A model generated the notes under the pieces. It ran no database searches. It saw only the letters and a list, made by a program, of their open reading frames with translations, and was not told the origin of the DNA. A program made the translations under genes and the position numbers. A stretch of DNA of 64,000 nucleotides from Papio anubis. Lineage: Eukaryota > Chordata > Mammalia > Primates > Cercopithecidae. Each line of letters opens with the position of its first letter. Positions within the stretch are counted from its first letter, which is position 1. Positions 1-10,882 of this stretch are shown here, one piece after another. The stretch covers positions 109,979,702-110,043,701 of the forward strand of contig NC_044981.1 in the NCBI RefSeq assembly GCF_008728515.1, in the 5' to 3' direction.

Positions 1-280
1 AAGGGTACAAACATCAAGTTCTAAGATGAAAAATTTCTGGGGTCTAATATACTGGTGGTGACTGTAGTTAATATTACCTATTGCATACTTGAAACTTGCT
101 AAGAGAGTGGACCTTAAGTGTTCTCACACACACACAAAAAAAAAAAAAAGAGAGAGAGAGAAATATGTGAGATGATAGGCTAATTAGCCTGATTTGGAGA
201 ATCATTTCAGTCATGTAGTATACCTTTAATATATACAATGTTTATTTGTCAATCATACCTTACCAAAAAAATTATACAAA
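1..280 (+). mobile_element. L1 3'-end fragment (older L1M type)
   Basis: The stretch ggtgactgtagttaatatta, then tacttgaaacttgctaagag and the tail tttatttgtcaatcatacct match the 3' untranslated region of old L1 elements as I know it, in plus orientation. It contains an internal CA/A/GA-rich stretch (126-162) and ends about 55 bp before exon 1. Confidence 0.65.
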
Positions 281-333
281 CTTCAACAAGTAGCATATGA
301 TTTATGTGTTTTTTTTTTTTCATGAAAATGCAG

Positions 334-501
334 GTTGAAAAGATGGTAAGCAATTTTGGGGACTGTGTACAGTACAAAGAAATAGTCAAAAATTCTCTTG
401 AAGAATTAATTTCTGGCTCTAAAGAAGTCCAGGAACAAGCTGAGAAGATCTTGGATACTGAAAATCTGTTTGAAGCACAGCAGTTACTTCTTCATCACCA
501 G
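334..501 (+). CDS. SYNE1: SYNE1 local exon 1 (spectrin-repeat rod)
   Basis: 168 bp, 56 codons (local residues 1-56), phase 0 at both ends. The acceptor is ...aaaatgcag before GTTGAAAAG and the donor is CAG|gtaaaa. It encodes a charged amphipathic helix segment starting VEKMVSNFGDCVQYKEIV and ending EAQQLLLHHQ, with the heptad pattern of a spectrin-repeat helix. An in-frame ATG lies upstream in the intron (322-324), but it precedes the acceptor and is not a start. The exon is frame-neutral, so skipping would remove 56 residues without a frameshift. Confidence 0.9.
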
Positions 502-2388
502 GTAAAAATGCCTCTTTCTTCCAACGAGATTATGTAAAGTTGATTTGCTACTGAAAGAACCAGAGAGATAAAGAATATAACCACTGGCTTGAGGGAGTGG
601 GTAAGGAGGGCATGGGAAGGAACCAGTTGAATGGTTAAAAGAATTTGGCACTTCTAGGTTTTTCTTCTCTGTTAAATATTAAACATTTCAGGATATTCTG
701 CAACATAAATTTTCCAGACTGAGTGACTTGATGACATCAAAAAGTTCAAGGAATACTGTGGAGAGAAAATTGATTTAGCTATGAAAAACTACACAAAACT
801 TACTAGACTCTCCTTTTCAAAACAGAGAGGAAAGGCATAGATGGACCAGTTGCTTCATATTTGAGATCACTGTTCTTTTGCCATTATGTTAGAATCTTTC
901 TCTTCAACTTACAACGTTGAAAGTATTTTAGTTTGAGAAATGATGACTTACTTGAAGTACTAGACCTTCCTGGAGTGTACATCCTTATAAAGGATTAGAG
1001 CTAGAAATAAAGAAATTCTGGTACATGTATTAATAAGAAATTATTCTGATCAACTTAATTTCTGATAGTCTGGTAGCGTACATCAAAAAATGTTTGCATA
1101 AAAGGAATATATACCTTGTTAAACGCAATATAAATGGAAATTTGATTCAAATAAAATATTTTAATGAAAAAATTCTAGCTAACCTGATACACAGTAGCAA
1201 AATGGTAGCTAATTATATAATATGTTTGTGTGTATTATTATATATGCATGTATTCTGTAATATATAAAAATGGAAGTTGCATTAAAAATATGTGTAAAAT
1301 CCCAGCCTTCAGGATTTCTAGATTTACTTAATAATTATAAAAAGGCTGAGTATAAAACATTAATATTTGGTGTTACATTGTTCTCAATCATTGTGAAATG
1401 GTTTTTTGGGTTTCCATTTTCTTTAGGTTCAATAAATTTAAGATTATAGATATTTATGTTAATATTTTAAAACTCTTCTCATATTTCTTGGGCCACGTAC
1501 TTTTTATATGGGTGCATTTACTTTGTGAAAATTTGTAAGCTGCATATCTGAGATTTGTGTACTATTCTATTTGAAGATTATACTTCAATAAAAAGTTCAC
1601 TTTAAGACAATTTCCCCCCCCCACAAAATCTCAGCAAATTAACCCTTCCGAATATACTGAGGAAATACATATTTATTCATTTATTTTTGGAGACAGCATC
1701 TCACTCTGCCACACAGACTGGAGTGTTGTGGCACAATAATAGTTCACTGCAGCCTTGAACTCCGGGGTTCAAGTGACCCTCCCACCTGAGCCTCCCAAGT
1801 TACTGGTATCACAGGCATGCACCACCACACTTGGCTAATTTTTTAATTTTTTTGTAGAAACAGGGTCTCGCTATGTTGCCCAGACTGTTCCAACCTTTTG
1901 GTCCCAAATAATCCTCCAGATTTGACCTCCCAAAGTGCTAGGATTACAGGTGTGAGCCACTGCACTGCCCCTGGCCATAAATCTCTTAATATTTGCTTTT
2001 TAATAAAATAAATGATTTTTTAAAATTGGAGTTGGGACTTCATGTTTTTAAGCAGAAAATAATTATTTAAGAAGAATCATGTCAAATGAATTGTTTTGCC
2101 GGACTCTTCCTGCAGTATTGAACAAAATGCTAAATGTTCTCCAAATCTGCACACAAAACACTAAAGCCAAATTATTTATGCTGTTTACCATTAAAAACAT
2201 ACAATATTTATAAACAATGTTCATCTTTGACTAATATAGCATCCGACTACCATTTCAACTGTTAATCTTAGCTGTGAAATACATTTCGGGCCCACCTTTC
2301 TGTACTTCTGTTAAGTGTGGGTGTTGATGTCCCTACTTAGCTGTTTAGAGAGCACAATTTTATCCATCTGTTGAATAAATGCTTCTAG
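502..2388 (+). other. SYNE1: Intron 1
   Basis: AT-rich intron. It holds one minus-strand Alu (1680-1977) and a C run at 1613-1622. The rest shows no feature I recognise. Confidence 0.85.
1680..1977 (-). mobile_element. Alu (old, AluJ-like)
   Basis: Reverse-complement Alu: ggagacagcatctcactctg at the 3' T-rich side, through gggtctcgctatgttgccca, to gtgagccactgcactg. The many changes from consensus and the cctcccaag/gaccctcccacctgag variants suggest an old subfamily. Confidence 0.85.
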
Positions 2389-2559
2389 CAAAAGACAAAG
2401 CGGATCTCAGCAAAGAAGAGAGATGTGCAGCAGCAGATCGCGCAGGTGCAGCAGGGAGAAGGAGGGTTGCCTGACCGAGGCCGTGAGGAGCTGCGGAAGC
2501 TGGAGAGCACCCTGGACGGCCTGGAGCGAAGCCGGGAGAGGCAGGAGCGCCGCATCCAG
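2389..2559 (+). CDS. SYNE1: SYNE1 local exon 2 (spectrin-repeat rod)
   Basis: 171 bp, 57 codons (local residues 57-113), phase 0-0. The acceptor is cttctag|CAAAAG and the donor CAG|gtagga. The peptide runs QKTKRISAKKRDVQQQIAQ to SRERQERRIQ; it is rich in Gln, Arg and Glu, typical of a long rod helix. The exon is more GC-rich than its surroundings. It lies between a minus-strand Alu (1680-1977) and, beyond exon 3, a plus-strand Alu (3760-4061). Confidence 0.93.
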
Positions 2560-3360
2560 GTAGGAGCCGGAAGTCAGGGGCCATTTAAACAGAGACTGGG
2601 CAGTGTTCACTTCCTGTTGTGCCTCATAACAGCAAGGCGAACCTTTGTTACTGCCTCTGATGTTTCAGCCCTGTGTTAAATTCTGTACATGAATCATCTT
2701 TTAATCATCACATCAGCCTTAGAGATGGATATTGGAATTAGCACATTTTGCAAGTGTGGATGCTTAAGAAGAAAGAGTTTGAGGACTTGCTGCTGTATCA
2801 CACAGCACTGATCAATAATAAAGCTAGGATTTCATCCACACTTGTCTGAATCCAGAAATTTGATCATACTGTTCCACTTGTCCAGGAAGCCATGCAGCCA
2901 CACGTTTATGCCACCTTTATGCTTTATTGGGATGCTGACACATTACCTTTAAAAATGTTTTTGAGTTTTTGCCAACTGCTCAATTCTCCCTCTTCATTTC
3001 CTCGTCCCTCTCCCTACCTTTTCCTGTGCTTCCTTTCTTGTTTGAGACAGATTGAGAGGCCTTTTTTTTTTGGTTACTTATCTACATTTTAAGTAATATC
3101 TTTACATTTCTAAGACTTTACAAATTATAAAAAACTCAGAAATCATCTGAGTCCATGTGTCTTCTCTTTTTGTAGATGAAAACATTGACAGAGAGAAAAG
3201 AAATTCTTACAGAAGATGCTAGAATCATCTCTATTCATTGTGACTGTGTGAAAATTGAAATGAGAATTCACTGAAAGTTGACAGTTTTGCAAACGAATGA
3301 ACATGTGATAGTATTTCGTTACATTTGTAACCCTATTGTTGTTTATTTTTTCAAATTTAG
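2560..3360 (+). other. SYNE1: Intron 2
   Basis: Intron of 801 bp with a T run at 3062-3071. The 2680-2860 part (ttaatcatcacatcagcctt...gatttcatccacac) resembles an eroded MIR, but too weakly to call. Nothing else seen. Confidence 0.75.
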
Positions 3361-3501
3361 GTCACATTAAGAAAATGGGAGCGATATGAAACAAACAAAG
3401 AAACAGTAGTAAGATACCTTTTTCAAACAGGTTCCAGTCATGAACGCTTCTTAAGTTTTAGCAGTTTGGAAAGTTTATCTTCAGAATTGGAACAAACAAA
3501 G
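3361..3501 (+). CDS. SYNE1: SYNE1 local exon 3 (spectrin-repeat rod)
   Basis: 141 bp, 47 codons (local residues 114-160), phase 0-0. The acceptor is caaatttag|GTC and the donor AAG|gtatat. The peptide opens VTLRKWERYETNKETVV, with the Trp that commonly anchors a spectrin-repeat helix, followed by a Ser-rich stretch (SSHERFLSFSSLESLSSE) that probably forms or borders a loop between helices. I remember Phe rather than Tyr in the WER-F/Y-ET motif of the human protein, which would suggest another primate. Confidence 0.93.
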
Positions 3502-3759
3502 GTATATTATGGCTCCTTGGTACTCAATATTCAGAAAAAACAAAGCAACACAAAACAAAATTATTTCTCCTCCGTTATTACTATAATCGTTACTGTTAAT
3601 TTAATCAATACTTACTATTTATTGATGACCCATTTTTTCAACATATTGGAGAATGAAAACATAAGTAGGATTAAACATCAAGAAGAAAAACATTTTATCA
3701 AATTGGAAAATGGTTAGTTCCCTAACAGATGTGTATAGAGTTTTTAAAATCTGGAGGCA

Positions 3760-4038
3760 GGCCAGGCGTGGTGGCTCTCTCCTGTAATCCCAGCACTTTG
3801 AGAGGCTGAGGAGGGTGGATCATGAGGTCAACAGATTGAGACCACCCTGGCCAACATGGTGAAACCCCATCTCTACTAAAAATACAAAAATTAGCTAGGC
3901 ATGGTGACACACACCTATAGTCCCAGCTACTCGGGAGGCTGAAGCAGGAGAATCACTTGAACCCGGGAGGCGGAGGTTGCAGTGAGCCGAGATGGTGCCA
4001 CTGCACTCCAGCCTGGCAACAGAGTGAAAGTCCATCTC

Positions 4039-4061
<23 letters not shown>
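3760..4061 (+). mobile_element. Alu (AluS-like) with target duplication
   Basis: Full-length plus-strand Alu starting ggccaggcgtggtggctc with a long A tail. The 14-base target duplication aaaatctggaggca is present at 3746-3759 and 4062-4075, so this is an intact insertion. Confidence 0.93.
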
Positions 4062-4072
<11 letters not shown>

Positions 4073-5126
4073 GCAATATTTTTTAACTGAACCTTAAAGA
4101 GCAGGTAAAACTTAGTAGAATTTGAAGCAAAATACAGACATTCTTTGGAAGTTGGAATGGCATACGGCATACAAGTGTTGTGAATAGGAATTCTGTGTTG
4201 TAAAATAGAACAATGGGAAATGAATTTGTAAAGGAAATTTGGCCCATATTTCAGAGTCTTGAAGACCTAAAACATTACTCTCTAGGCAGCATGGAGCCAG
4301 ACTTGTTGAAGGCTTAAAAAGCCACACGATCAGAGCTGGGTTTTGGATAAATTTTTAGGCATGTGTAGAAAAGTGACGGAAAGTGTGAAAGACTGGGGTC
4401 ATGGGATCCATTTAGAAAGTTTTTGCGTATAGGCATATGGGAGTTAATATGGGCATAAATAAGGGTGGTGAGGTGGCAGGTGATACACAGAAACAGATAC
4501 AAAAGATGTGGAGTTCACAGGAAGATAGGGAAACTAACCAGACAGAGTGAGTGACGAAAATGTTGATACCTCAGGTTTTGAGTCTGACGGAGATAATGGA
4601 AGTGAGATGGGAAATGTGAAGGAGCAGCTGTTCATGGGAAAAGATGACCAACTTCATTTTGGAGATAGCGATTTTAAGACTCCAATGGGGCATCAAACAG
4701 TAGTATTTAGTAGGTGTACTTGGTGAACCCAGCCTGGCAAGCTCAAACACCTTGAACGCTCTAAGCAGACCAATCACTTTGTACCAGGCATTTAGAGTTG
4801 TACAGGCACAGCCCCTTGAAGTTGCTATGGTGCCTCTTTGGCGTTTATAGAAAGACTGAATTAGTAGAGAAACGAGTTCACCAGTGTCTTAGAAAGAAGA
4901 GCCTTGTGCTCACCCTTCCCTAGGCTTTATAGCAAGAAAACCTTTGTGTTTCTGTTTTCTTACCTGCAAAAGGCTTCACTGTCTCCCATACTGCTAATTT
5001 TTTGTTTCTCCTAAAAACTTACTGAGGAGTTTGAAGTTTTCTAAGACCACAGACTCTTTCAAGTCTATACAATATTCATCAGCCATTTAAGTAGAACAGT
5101 ATTTTAATTTTTAATTTAAATTGTTT

Positions 5127-5252
5127 GGCCGGGTACGATGGCTGTAATCCTGGCACTTTGGGAGGCTGAGATGGGAGGATTGCTTGAGGCCGGGAGTTGA
5201 GACCAGCCTGGTCAATACAGCAATACCCCATCTCTATTTTTAAAATAAATAA
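5127..5252 (+). mobile_element. Alu left-monomer fragment (FLAM/AluJ-like)
   Basis: Begins ggccgggtacgatggctgta and ends after ccatctctatttttaaaata; only the left arm is present. A free left monomer and a truncated Alu cannot be told apart by eye. Confidence 0.7.
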
Positions 5253-5504
5253 ATTATTTCATATATTGAAAACATATCAGGTGCCTTTTATAAATATATA
5301 TATATTTATTGGGTTAATTTCCTAAATGTTTCTGCCCACGTTCCATCCAGAGTTTCTGACCCCCTATGATTCCATTTGCTCTAATCGCTTTGGATCAGTT
5401 CAAGTACCTGTAGATTGAAACAAATGTCATCTTTTGAGTCTTGTTATTCAAATTCTCCTTTGTCCATGACCTTCCATACTTTGGGATTTATGTAATAATA
5501 TAAG

Positions 5505-5750
5505 GTAACATTTATCAAACACATACAATATGCCAATTTAATCATTTGATGTTTATCATCGCCTTTAATCCTCAAAACAATCCTAAGAAATAGGTATCAT
5601 TATCAATCATGTTATATGAAGAAGGACACATAAGGCATGTAGTTGGTGATGAACTCACTCAAGATCTGTGGATCACTAAATGGTGAGGTTGGGATTTCAA
5701 TCCAAAAGGTCTTCATCCAGAGCCCACACCTTTAGTTACTACGTTATTTT
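5505..5750 (+). mobile_element. MIR element
   Basis: Reads tttatcaaacacatacaata, then tttaatcctcaaaacaatcc, aaataggtatcattatcaat, and ends with gagcccacacctttagttac. This is the recognisable MIR core order, strongly eroded. Confidence 0.65.
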
Positions 5751-5919
5751 TTCATTCAAAAAACAGAGCCATTTTACTAATTGCCTATGCTGACTGCCAA
5801 TCTAGAATCATTGTTCTCCTCTAGTTCTTTGCTCACTTTACTTTGTTATTGCAAGCCTTTATTCAAGTTGATAGCCCTTGAGTAGTTGTGCTAAGGAATG
5901 GTTATGCTAAGGGACTTGA

Positions 5920-6120
5920 GTGTCCTCTGTGTGCTGATGTGTATGATAGAGGGCTCATAGCAATATCATGTTTAATCTTGAAAATAAGGTATGGCTTTAC
6001 TGATGAAGAAAGGAAAATTCAGAGAGATGTGGCCAAAGGTCACTCAGCTAGTGAAGGTCAGAGCCTAAGTTTCATCCCAGATCAATCTAATGTGAATCAA
6101 TTTGTACCTGATGCATCCTG
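5920..6120 (+). mobile_element. MIR element (eroded)
   Basis: The core-like stretch gatgaagaaaggaaaattca, then ggtcactcagctagtgaagg and cagagcctaagtttc, follows MIR order. A small chance open frame (5888-6142) runs across it and is not a gene. Confidence 0.5.
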
Positions 6121-6612
6121 CTGCCACTCATATGTTTTCTAAGAAGTTAGAGATAAGGCCTTACAATGTTATTCTGGTTTTGTTTAATTTTCTTTTTTGT
6201 CAACATCGTTCTGCTCTTTTGATTTCTCTGCATTATGCTTTTTCCATACATAGCTCACACAAAAAGCTCTAAAATTGAATGTATATAAGCATTTTCAAAC
6301 ATTACTTTTTCCATGTTTTTCCTGGGTTCTGAGAAACACTAGCAGAAAAAAAAAAACACTTTATTTTTCACTTCTGATTATATTCATGGGATTCTAAGAG
6401 ATCATGTGATGATTTGTAATCTTCACAATTGAATCTACAATGACTGTCACGTATAGTAACAGTGAGTGCTTTTAACCAAAGAATTCAATGTTGTGACATT
6501 AGCAACTACCATATTTTATTGTACTATAAATCTCTTTGCCATAAGGAAGCTGTACTCATTCATTTTTATTCTTTTAAATTGCAACGTAGTTCTGTGAAGT
6601 AACATTGATTTT

Positions 6613-6685
6613 TTCTTTTTCTTTTTTGAGACAGAGTCTCACTCTTTCACCTAGGCTGGAGTACAGTAGCACAATCTCGGCCAAC
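6613..6685 (-). mobile_element. Alu 3' fragment
   Basis: tgagacagagtctcactctt to agtagcacaatctcggccaa is the 3' part of a minus-strand Alu that stops abruptly, either truncated or later deleted. Confidence 0.75.
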
Positions 6686-7174
6686 ACTGATGTTTGTTGG
6701 CTGAGCTCATGATATTTCTATGAGAACATTGTCTTTTAAACATGAAGATATAATAGTATTATTTAGTAACTCTATATTATATGGTATTATGTAATAATTC
6801 TAGGAGATACTCTTACTGAAAAGCTGACTTCGGAAAAATACTTATATTTCTACATTATTCATTTAGGAGAAGGGAGTTGATCAGAATTTAAACCTCCTGT
6901 GAGATTCTCTTACATGAGAAGAAGTGAGATACCAAGTACATTTTCTTCACTTAGGTTATTACTGTGTTTACCTTTTCTAATTCAGTATTCAATATATTTA
7001 CTTGACAAAATTCAAGTAACATCTAATATTTACCAGCCACATACATACTAAATCAACTTTCCAATTAAAATAGTTCAGTATTATTGAAAATAAGTATATG
7101 GGCTTAATAAATCATTTTGTCCTCAAGTTTGTATGAGAGACATAAAAAACAATAATCAGTATCTGCCAAAACCA

Positions 7175-7385
7175 ATGATCAGTATCTCCCAGAGTGCTAG
7201 GCACTTTAAAAGTGAGATTGCAAGTTGAATGCTAATAGTAACCTTCTAAGAAAAGCATTATCATCTGCATTGTACATGAAAGAGCCTGAAAATAATTCAC
7301 CAAAGTCAAACAACTAGTGATCCTGGATTCTAGCCCAGGCTTGACTGATTCAAAACTTAAATTTTCTTTCCATCATGTGATACAA
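7175..7385 (+). mobile_element. MIR element (eroded)
   Basis: gtgctaggcactttaaaagt, then attatcatctgcattgtaca, then caaagtcaaacaactagtga and attctagcccaggcttgact follow the MIR core and 3' order. Confidence 0.6.
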
Positions 7386-7465
7386 TGTATGTAATAAGAT
7401 TTAACAGCACTAAGATTAGATTATAGCTCTTTTCAGAGAACTAGTTAACAAAATGGCTTGGCTAC

Positions 7466-7501
7466 TTTCTCTCTCTCTTTCTCTCTGCCTCTCTCTCTCT
7501 C
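7466..7501. repeat. CT-rich simple repeat
   Basis: Run of ctctct with a few interruptions, adjoining the T-rich tail of the minus-strand Alu at 7502. Confidence 0.9.
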
Positions 7502-7791
7502 TTTTTTTTTTTTTTTTTTTTTGAGACAAGGTCTTGCTCTGTTGCTTGGGCTGGAATGTAGTGGTGCCATTGTGCCTGCTCACTGTAGCCTCTATCTCCT
7601 CTCACCTCAGCCTCATGAGTAGCCAGGACTACAGGTGTGCACCATCATGTCTGGTCACTTTTTTTTTTCCCCTAGAGATGGAGGTCTTGCCATTTTGCCA
7701 AGGCTAGTCTCAAACTCGTGGCCTCAAGTGATCCTCCTGCCTCAGCTTCCCAAAATACTGGAGTTAAAGGCATGAGCCATCATGCCTGGCC
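7502..7791 (-). mobile_element. Alu (AluJ-like)
   Basis: Long T run, tgagacaaggtcttgctctg, and at the far end catgagccatcatgcctggc. Many substitutions; the catttt-gccaaggctagtc form suggests an old copy. Confidence 0.85.
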
Positions 7792-8072
7792 AAAGACCAT
7801 TGATAGTCTGTTTTGACTAAGATATTATATTTAATAAATAAATATTTCTCTTCATTCGCCTAGAAATCTGTTATCTCTATGATCAATCACTATTGATTTT
7901 GTGAACTGGCCTGTAATAAGTAAACATATTTGTGAATAAATTAGTTATTATAATGGATCTAAGAATTCTAAACAATGAGACAAAACCAGAAAACAAAGGA
8001 GAAACAATTTTTGTGAGTATTATTGGATAACTATGAAGGTAAACAGCTGGTTGTGTATATAAAATTAAAAAG

Positions 8073-8383
8073 TTAGCCAGGCATGGTGACGCCCACCTGT
8101 GATCCCAGCATTTTGGGAGGTCAAGACTGGAGGATCACTTGAGCCCAGGAGTTCAAGATCAGCCTGGGCAACATAGTGAGACTTCATCTCTACAAAAATC
8201 AGAAAATTAGTCAGGTGCAGTAGTGCCTGCCTGTGGTCCCAGCTTTTCGGGAGGCTGAGGTAAGAAAATCGTATGAGCCCAGGAATTGAAAGCTGCAGTG
8301 AGCCATGATTGCACGACTGCATTCCAGCGTGGGCAAAAGAGCAAGACTCTATTTCAAAAAAATGAAATAAAATAAAATAAAAA
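8073..8383 (+). mobile_element. Alu (AluJ-like)
   Basis: agccaggcatggtgacgccc to the tail aaaatgaaataaaataaaat. Motifs cctgggcaacatagtgagac and gagcccaggagttcaagatc are typical of older Alus. It ends 195 bp before exon 4. Confidence 0.87.
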
Positions 8384-8577
8384 AGTGTTAGCAAAGTGTC
8401 TCTTTTTGCCATATGGAAATAAGTCAGCTATATTGTTGAGAACAACAAAAGATCCATACATGTATGAATCTATCTCTTCATCCACCCATCTGTTCTGTAT
8501 ACAACATGTGCACTTTATTTGAGGGCAGAGATAAATAATATAAAGTGCCTACCTAATGATCATAATATCTTTTCTAG

Positions 8578-8738
8578 GAGTTCTCTAAACGGACAGAAAA
8601 TATTGCAGTCCAGGCTGAGAACCTTGTAAAGGAAGCTTCAGAGATACCACTTGGGCCCCAAAATAAGCAGCTGCTTCAACAGCAGGCCAAGTCAATCAAA
8701 GAACAAGTCAAAAAATTAGAAGACACGCTTGAAGAAGA
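8578..8738 (+). CDS. SYNE1: SYNE1 local exon 4 (spectrin-repeat rod)
   Basis: 161 bp (local residues 161 to 214, last codon split). The acceptor is cttttctag|GAG and the donor AGA|gtatgt; the final GA joins T of exon 5 to give Asp. The peptide starts EFSKRTENIAVQAENLVK, then IPLGPQNKQLLQQQAKS, ending KKLEDTLEE. The IPLGP segment looks like a helix-breaking loop between two rod helices. It follows a 5.1 kb intron packed with Alus and MIRs, with a plus-strand Alu ending about 195 bp upstream. Confidence 0.94.
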
Positions 8739-10731
8739 GTATGTGATTGACAAGTCCTAAACTTTCTTCTCTGAGATAAAGTTTCATACAATCTTTCCTG
8801 TACCTTGTATTCAAAACATTCTTTTCAAATCTCAAAGTGTCTGTGTATTTCAGCATGTTTTGAGGAAACAACTCACAGTTCAAAAGAAAGTATCACTAAT
8901 GCAGAAACCAATATCTCTAACAGAGCCCCCAAAACATAAAGGATGTGGGTTTTGCATCTTAAACTGATCATGTTCTTGAGAAAGCCATATCTATTCTATT
9001 CTGTGGCCTTTGTACATTGTAGAGGGAATCTTGAAAAAGAACTAATATTTAAAATAATTTTTTTACTATATTATTCTGCTGTCACCAGTTAGAGTGAAAA
9101 GGAGATATTTTGTTAGTGTAGATTCCAGGTCTAAATACGCATCACATAGACCGTATGTCTCCAATCTGAAGAAGCTCCTGGAGCTTGTTTACAGTGCCTC
9201 GGTATTCAAGTTATCCTGACTTATATGATCTTCCCACAAATTAACTTTAAAAATCAATTTTATTTTTAAACTTTTACTGTTTGTTTATCTGAAAAGAAAT
9301 AACTGCTTGGCCTATTGATATCCTGTTATATACACAATATATACAAAAAAGTTTGGAGGGGAAAAATATATGAGGATACAGCCAGTATCATTCAAAACAA
9401 TATGGCTAAACATTTCTATTTTAAATGTAATTTAGTGGCAAATCAATGATACACAATAGCATATTATTATTAAGAGACAGGCCATCATTTCTAAGGTGGA
9501 TTTTAAAATGTAAAATGTGTTTTTAATACTATTAACAGCTTAAAATTAACATTTTACATTTGCCTAAACTTTAAAATTTGATACATATTTTATTTAAAAC
9601 AAATTATGACTTGATATTTTGAGGACTTTATATTACATTAAATATTCTCTGTCAGGTTATGGAAATAGTAAAACTTAGAGTTGATTTGAAAGGAAGCTAC
9701 TTCTATTAAGAATAGCCATTTTAACCTTTATTTAATTTAAAAAGTTGCAATATAGCACAGCTTGCATTACCTGTACTGCTGACAGCGTTAGGCACATCCA
9801 GGGTATAAATTTGAGACTGCAATATTATTTAACTTGACAATCAATAATGCCATTGTATTTTTCTTGATGTCTTCAAGTGCCTTTTGGTAAACAGGGATAT
9901 TCTTTCACTTTTTGTTTTTAACCCAAGGACTTACCAGTTCAATTATATACTGTTAGTTTCTTAGTCTTTTTCTAAACTGAAAGCCAGTCACCTAGTTATA
10001 CATGCATAGCTAATACAAATTAGAAATCTATAGTTGAAATTTTGTTCACTAGCTTTGATACAAATAAAACCTAAGTTGTGTAAAAGTAGTTAGGGTGCTC
10101 ATATACAAGAATTTATAAACGTCTTTTGGAATCAAGACCATAAGACATTTATGAAAATGGCTGACATCACAAAGATTATACATCCCAGGATTAGCTCTGA
10201 TAATAGAAACAGTTCTTGCCCAGCAGCATGGGATTGAGATCACGAACTCCGTCTCAGTTGATAAGATGCAGTTTATAAAGGTCTTTCCATAGAAAGCATC
10301 ACTGCAGTGTCTCTCCTTTAAGTGTAAGAAGAACATGTCTTTGGAAATAGGACTATTGAAAAGCTGTGTACACTGAAATCTCCTCTGGTGTAGTTTATAA
10401 AAATAAGTCCTGGCAACTACTGGTCACATGCAGAGTTTAATTAGATTATACCTGGATTCAAACCCCTTTGAACCCAGCAATATTTTGTTCAAAGTGCAGT
10501 TTCACTCAAAGTATAGATACTGCCTCATTAAATGTTCATTCTCAGAGAAGATAGGAAAACCTGATCAACTACTCAGAACAAATGTGCAAATTTTTTTTAG
10601 CTCGAATAGTTTCAACTTTGAAATGGTCACAAATGTCTTCATTATCTTTTCACCTAGTGATTTCAAGGAAAATGTGTTGTTGTTCTCTATTAAAATACTG
10701 AGTTTTATTTACTTAATTTGGTTAATTTTAG
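8739..10731 (+). other. SYNE1: Intron 4
   Basis: 2.0 kb of AT-rich sequence. I recognise no repeat family, RNA gene or regulatory motif in it. Confidence 0.7.
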
Positions 10732-10882
10732 TATTAAAACCATGGAAATGGTGAAAACCAAGTGGGATCATTTTGGCAGTAATTTTGAGACTCTGTCCGT
10801 CTGGATAACTGAGAAAGAAAAAGAGCTCAATGCCTTGGAAACTTCGTCATCTGCCATGGACATGCAAATCAGCCAAATTAAG
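10732..10882 (+). CDS. SYNE1: SYNE1 local exon 5 (spectrin-repeat rod)
   Basis: 151 bp (local residues 214-264), starting with the last base of a split Asp codon and ending in phase 0. The acceptor is aattttag|TATTAAAACC and the donor AAG|gtgacc. The motifs VKTKWDHFGSNFETLSVW and ITEKEKELNALE show the Trp-containing helix and following charged helix expected at the start of a spectrin repeat. Confidence 0.94.

Larger units (their letters stand above)
3502..8577 (+). other. SYNE1: Intron 3
   Basis: 5.1 kb intron containing five Alu pieces (3760-4061 +, 5127-5252 +, 6613-6685 -, 7502-7791 -, 8073-8383 +) and three MIR-like segments listed separately. The intervals between them are unique-looking AT-rich DNA. 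Confidence 0.85.

Noticed and set aside
304..333. Upstream in-frame ATG before exon 1 as an internal start
   Set aside because: It lies in the intron before a good acceptor; the exon sequence is ordinary rod and no promoter is visible.
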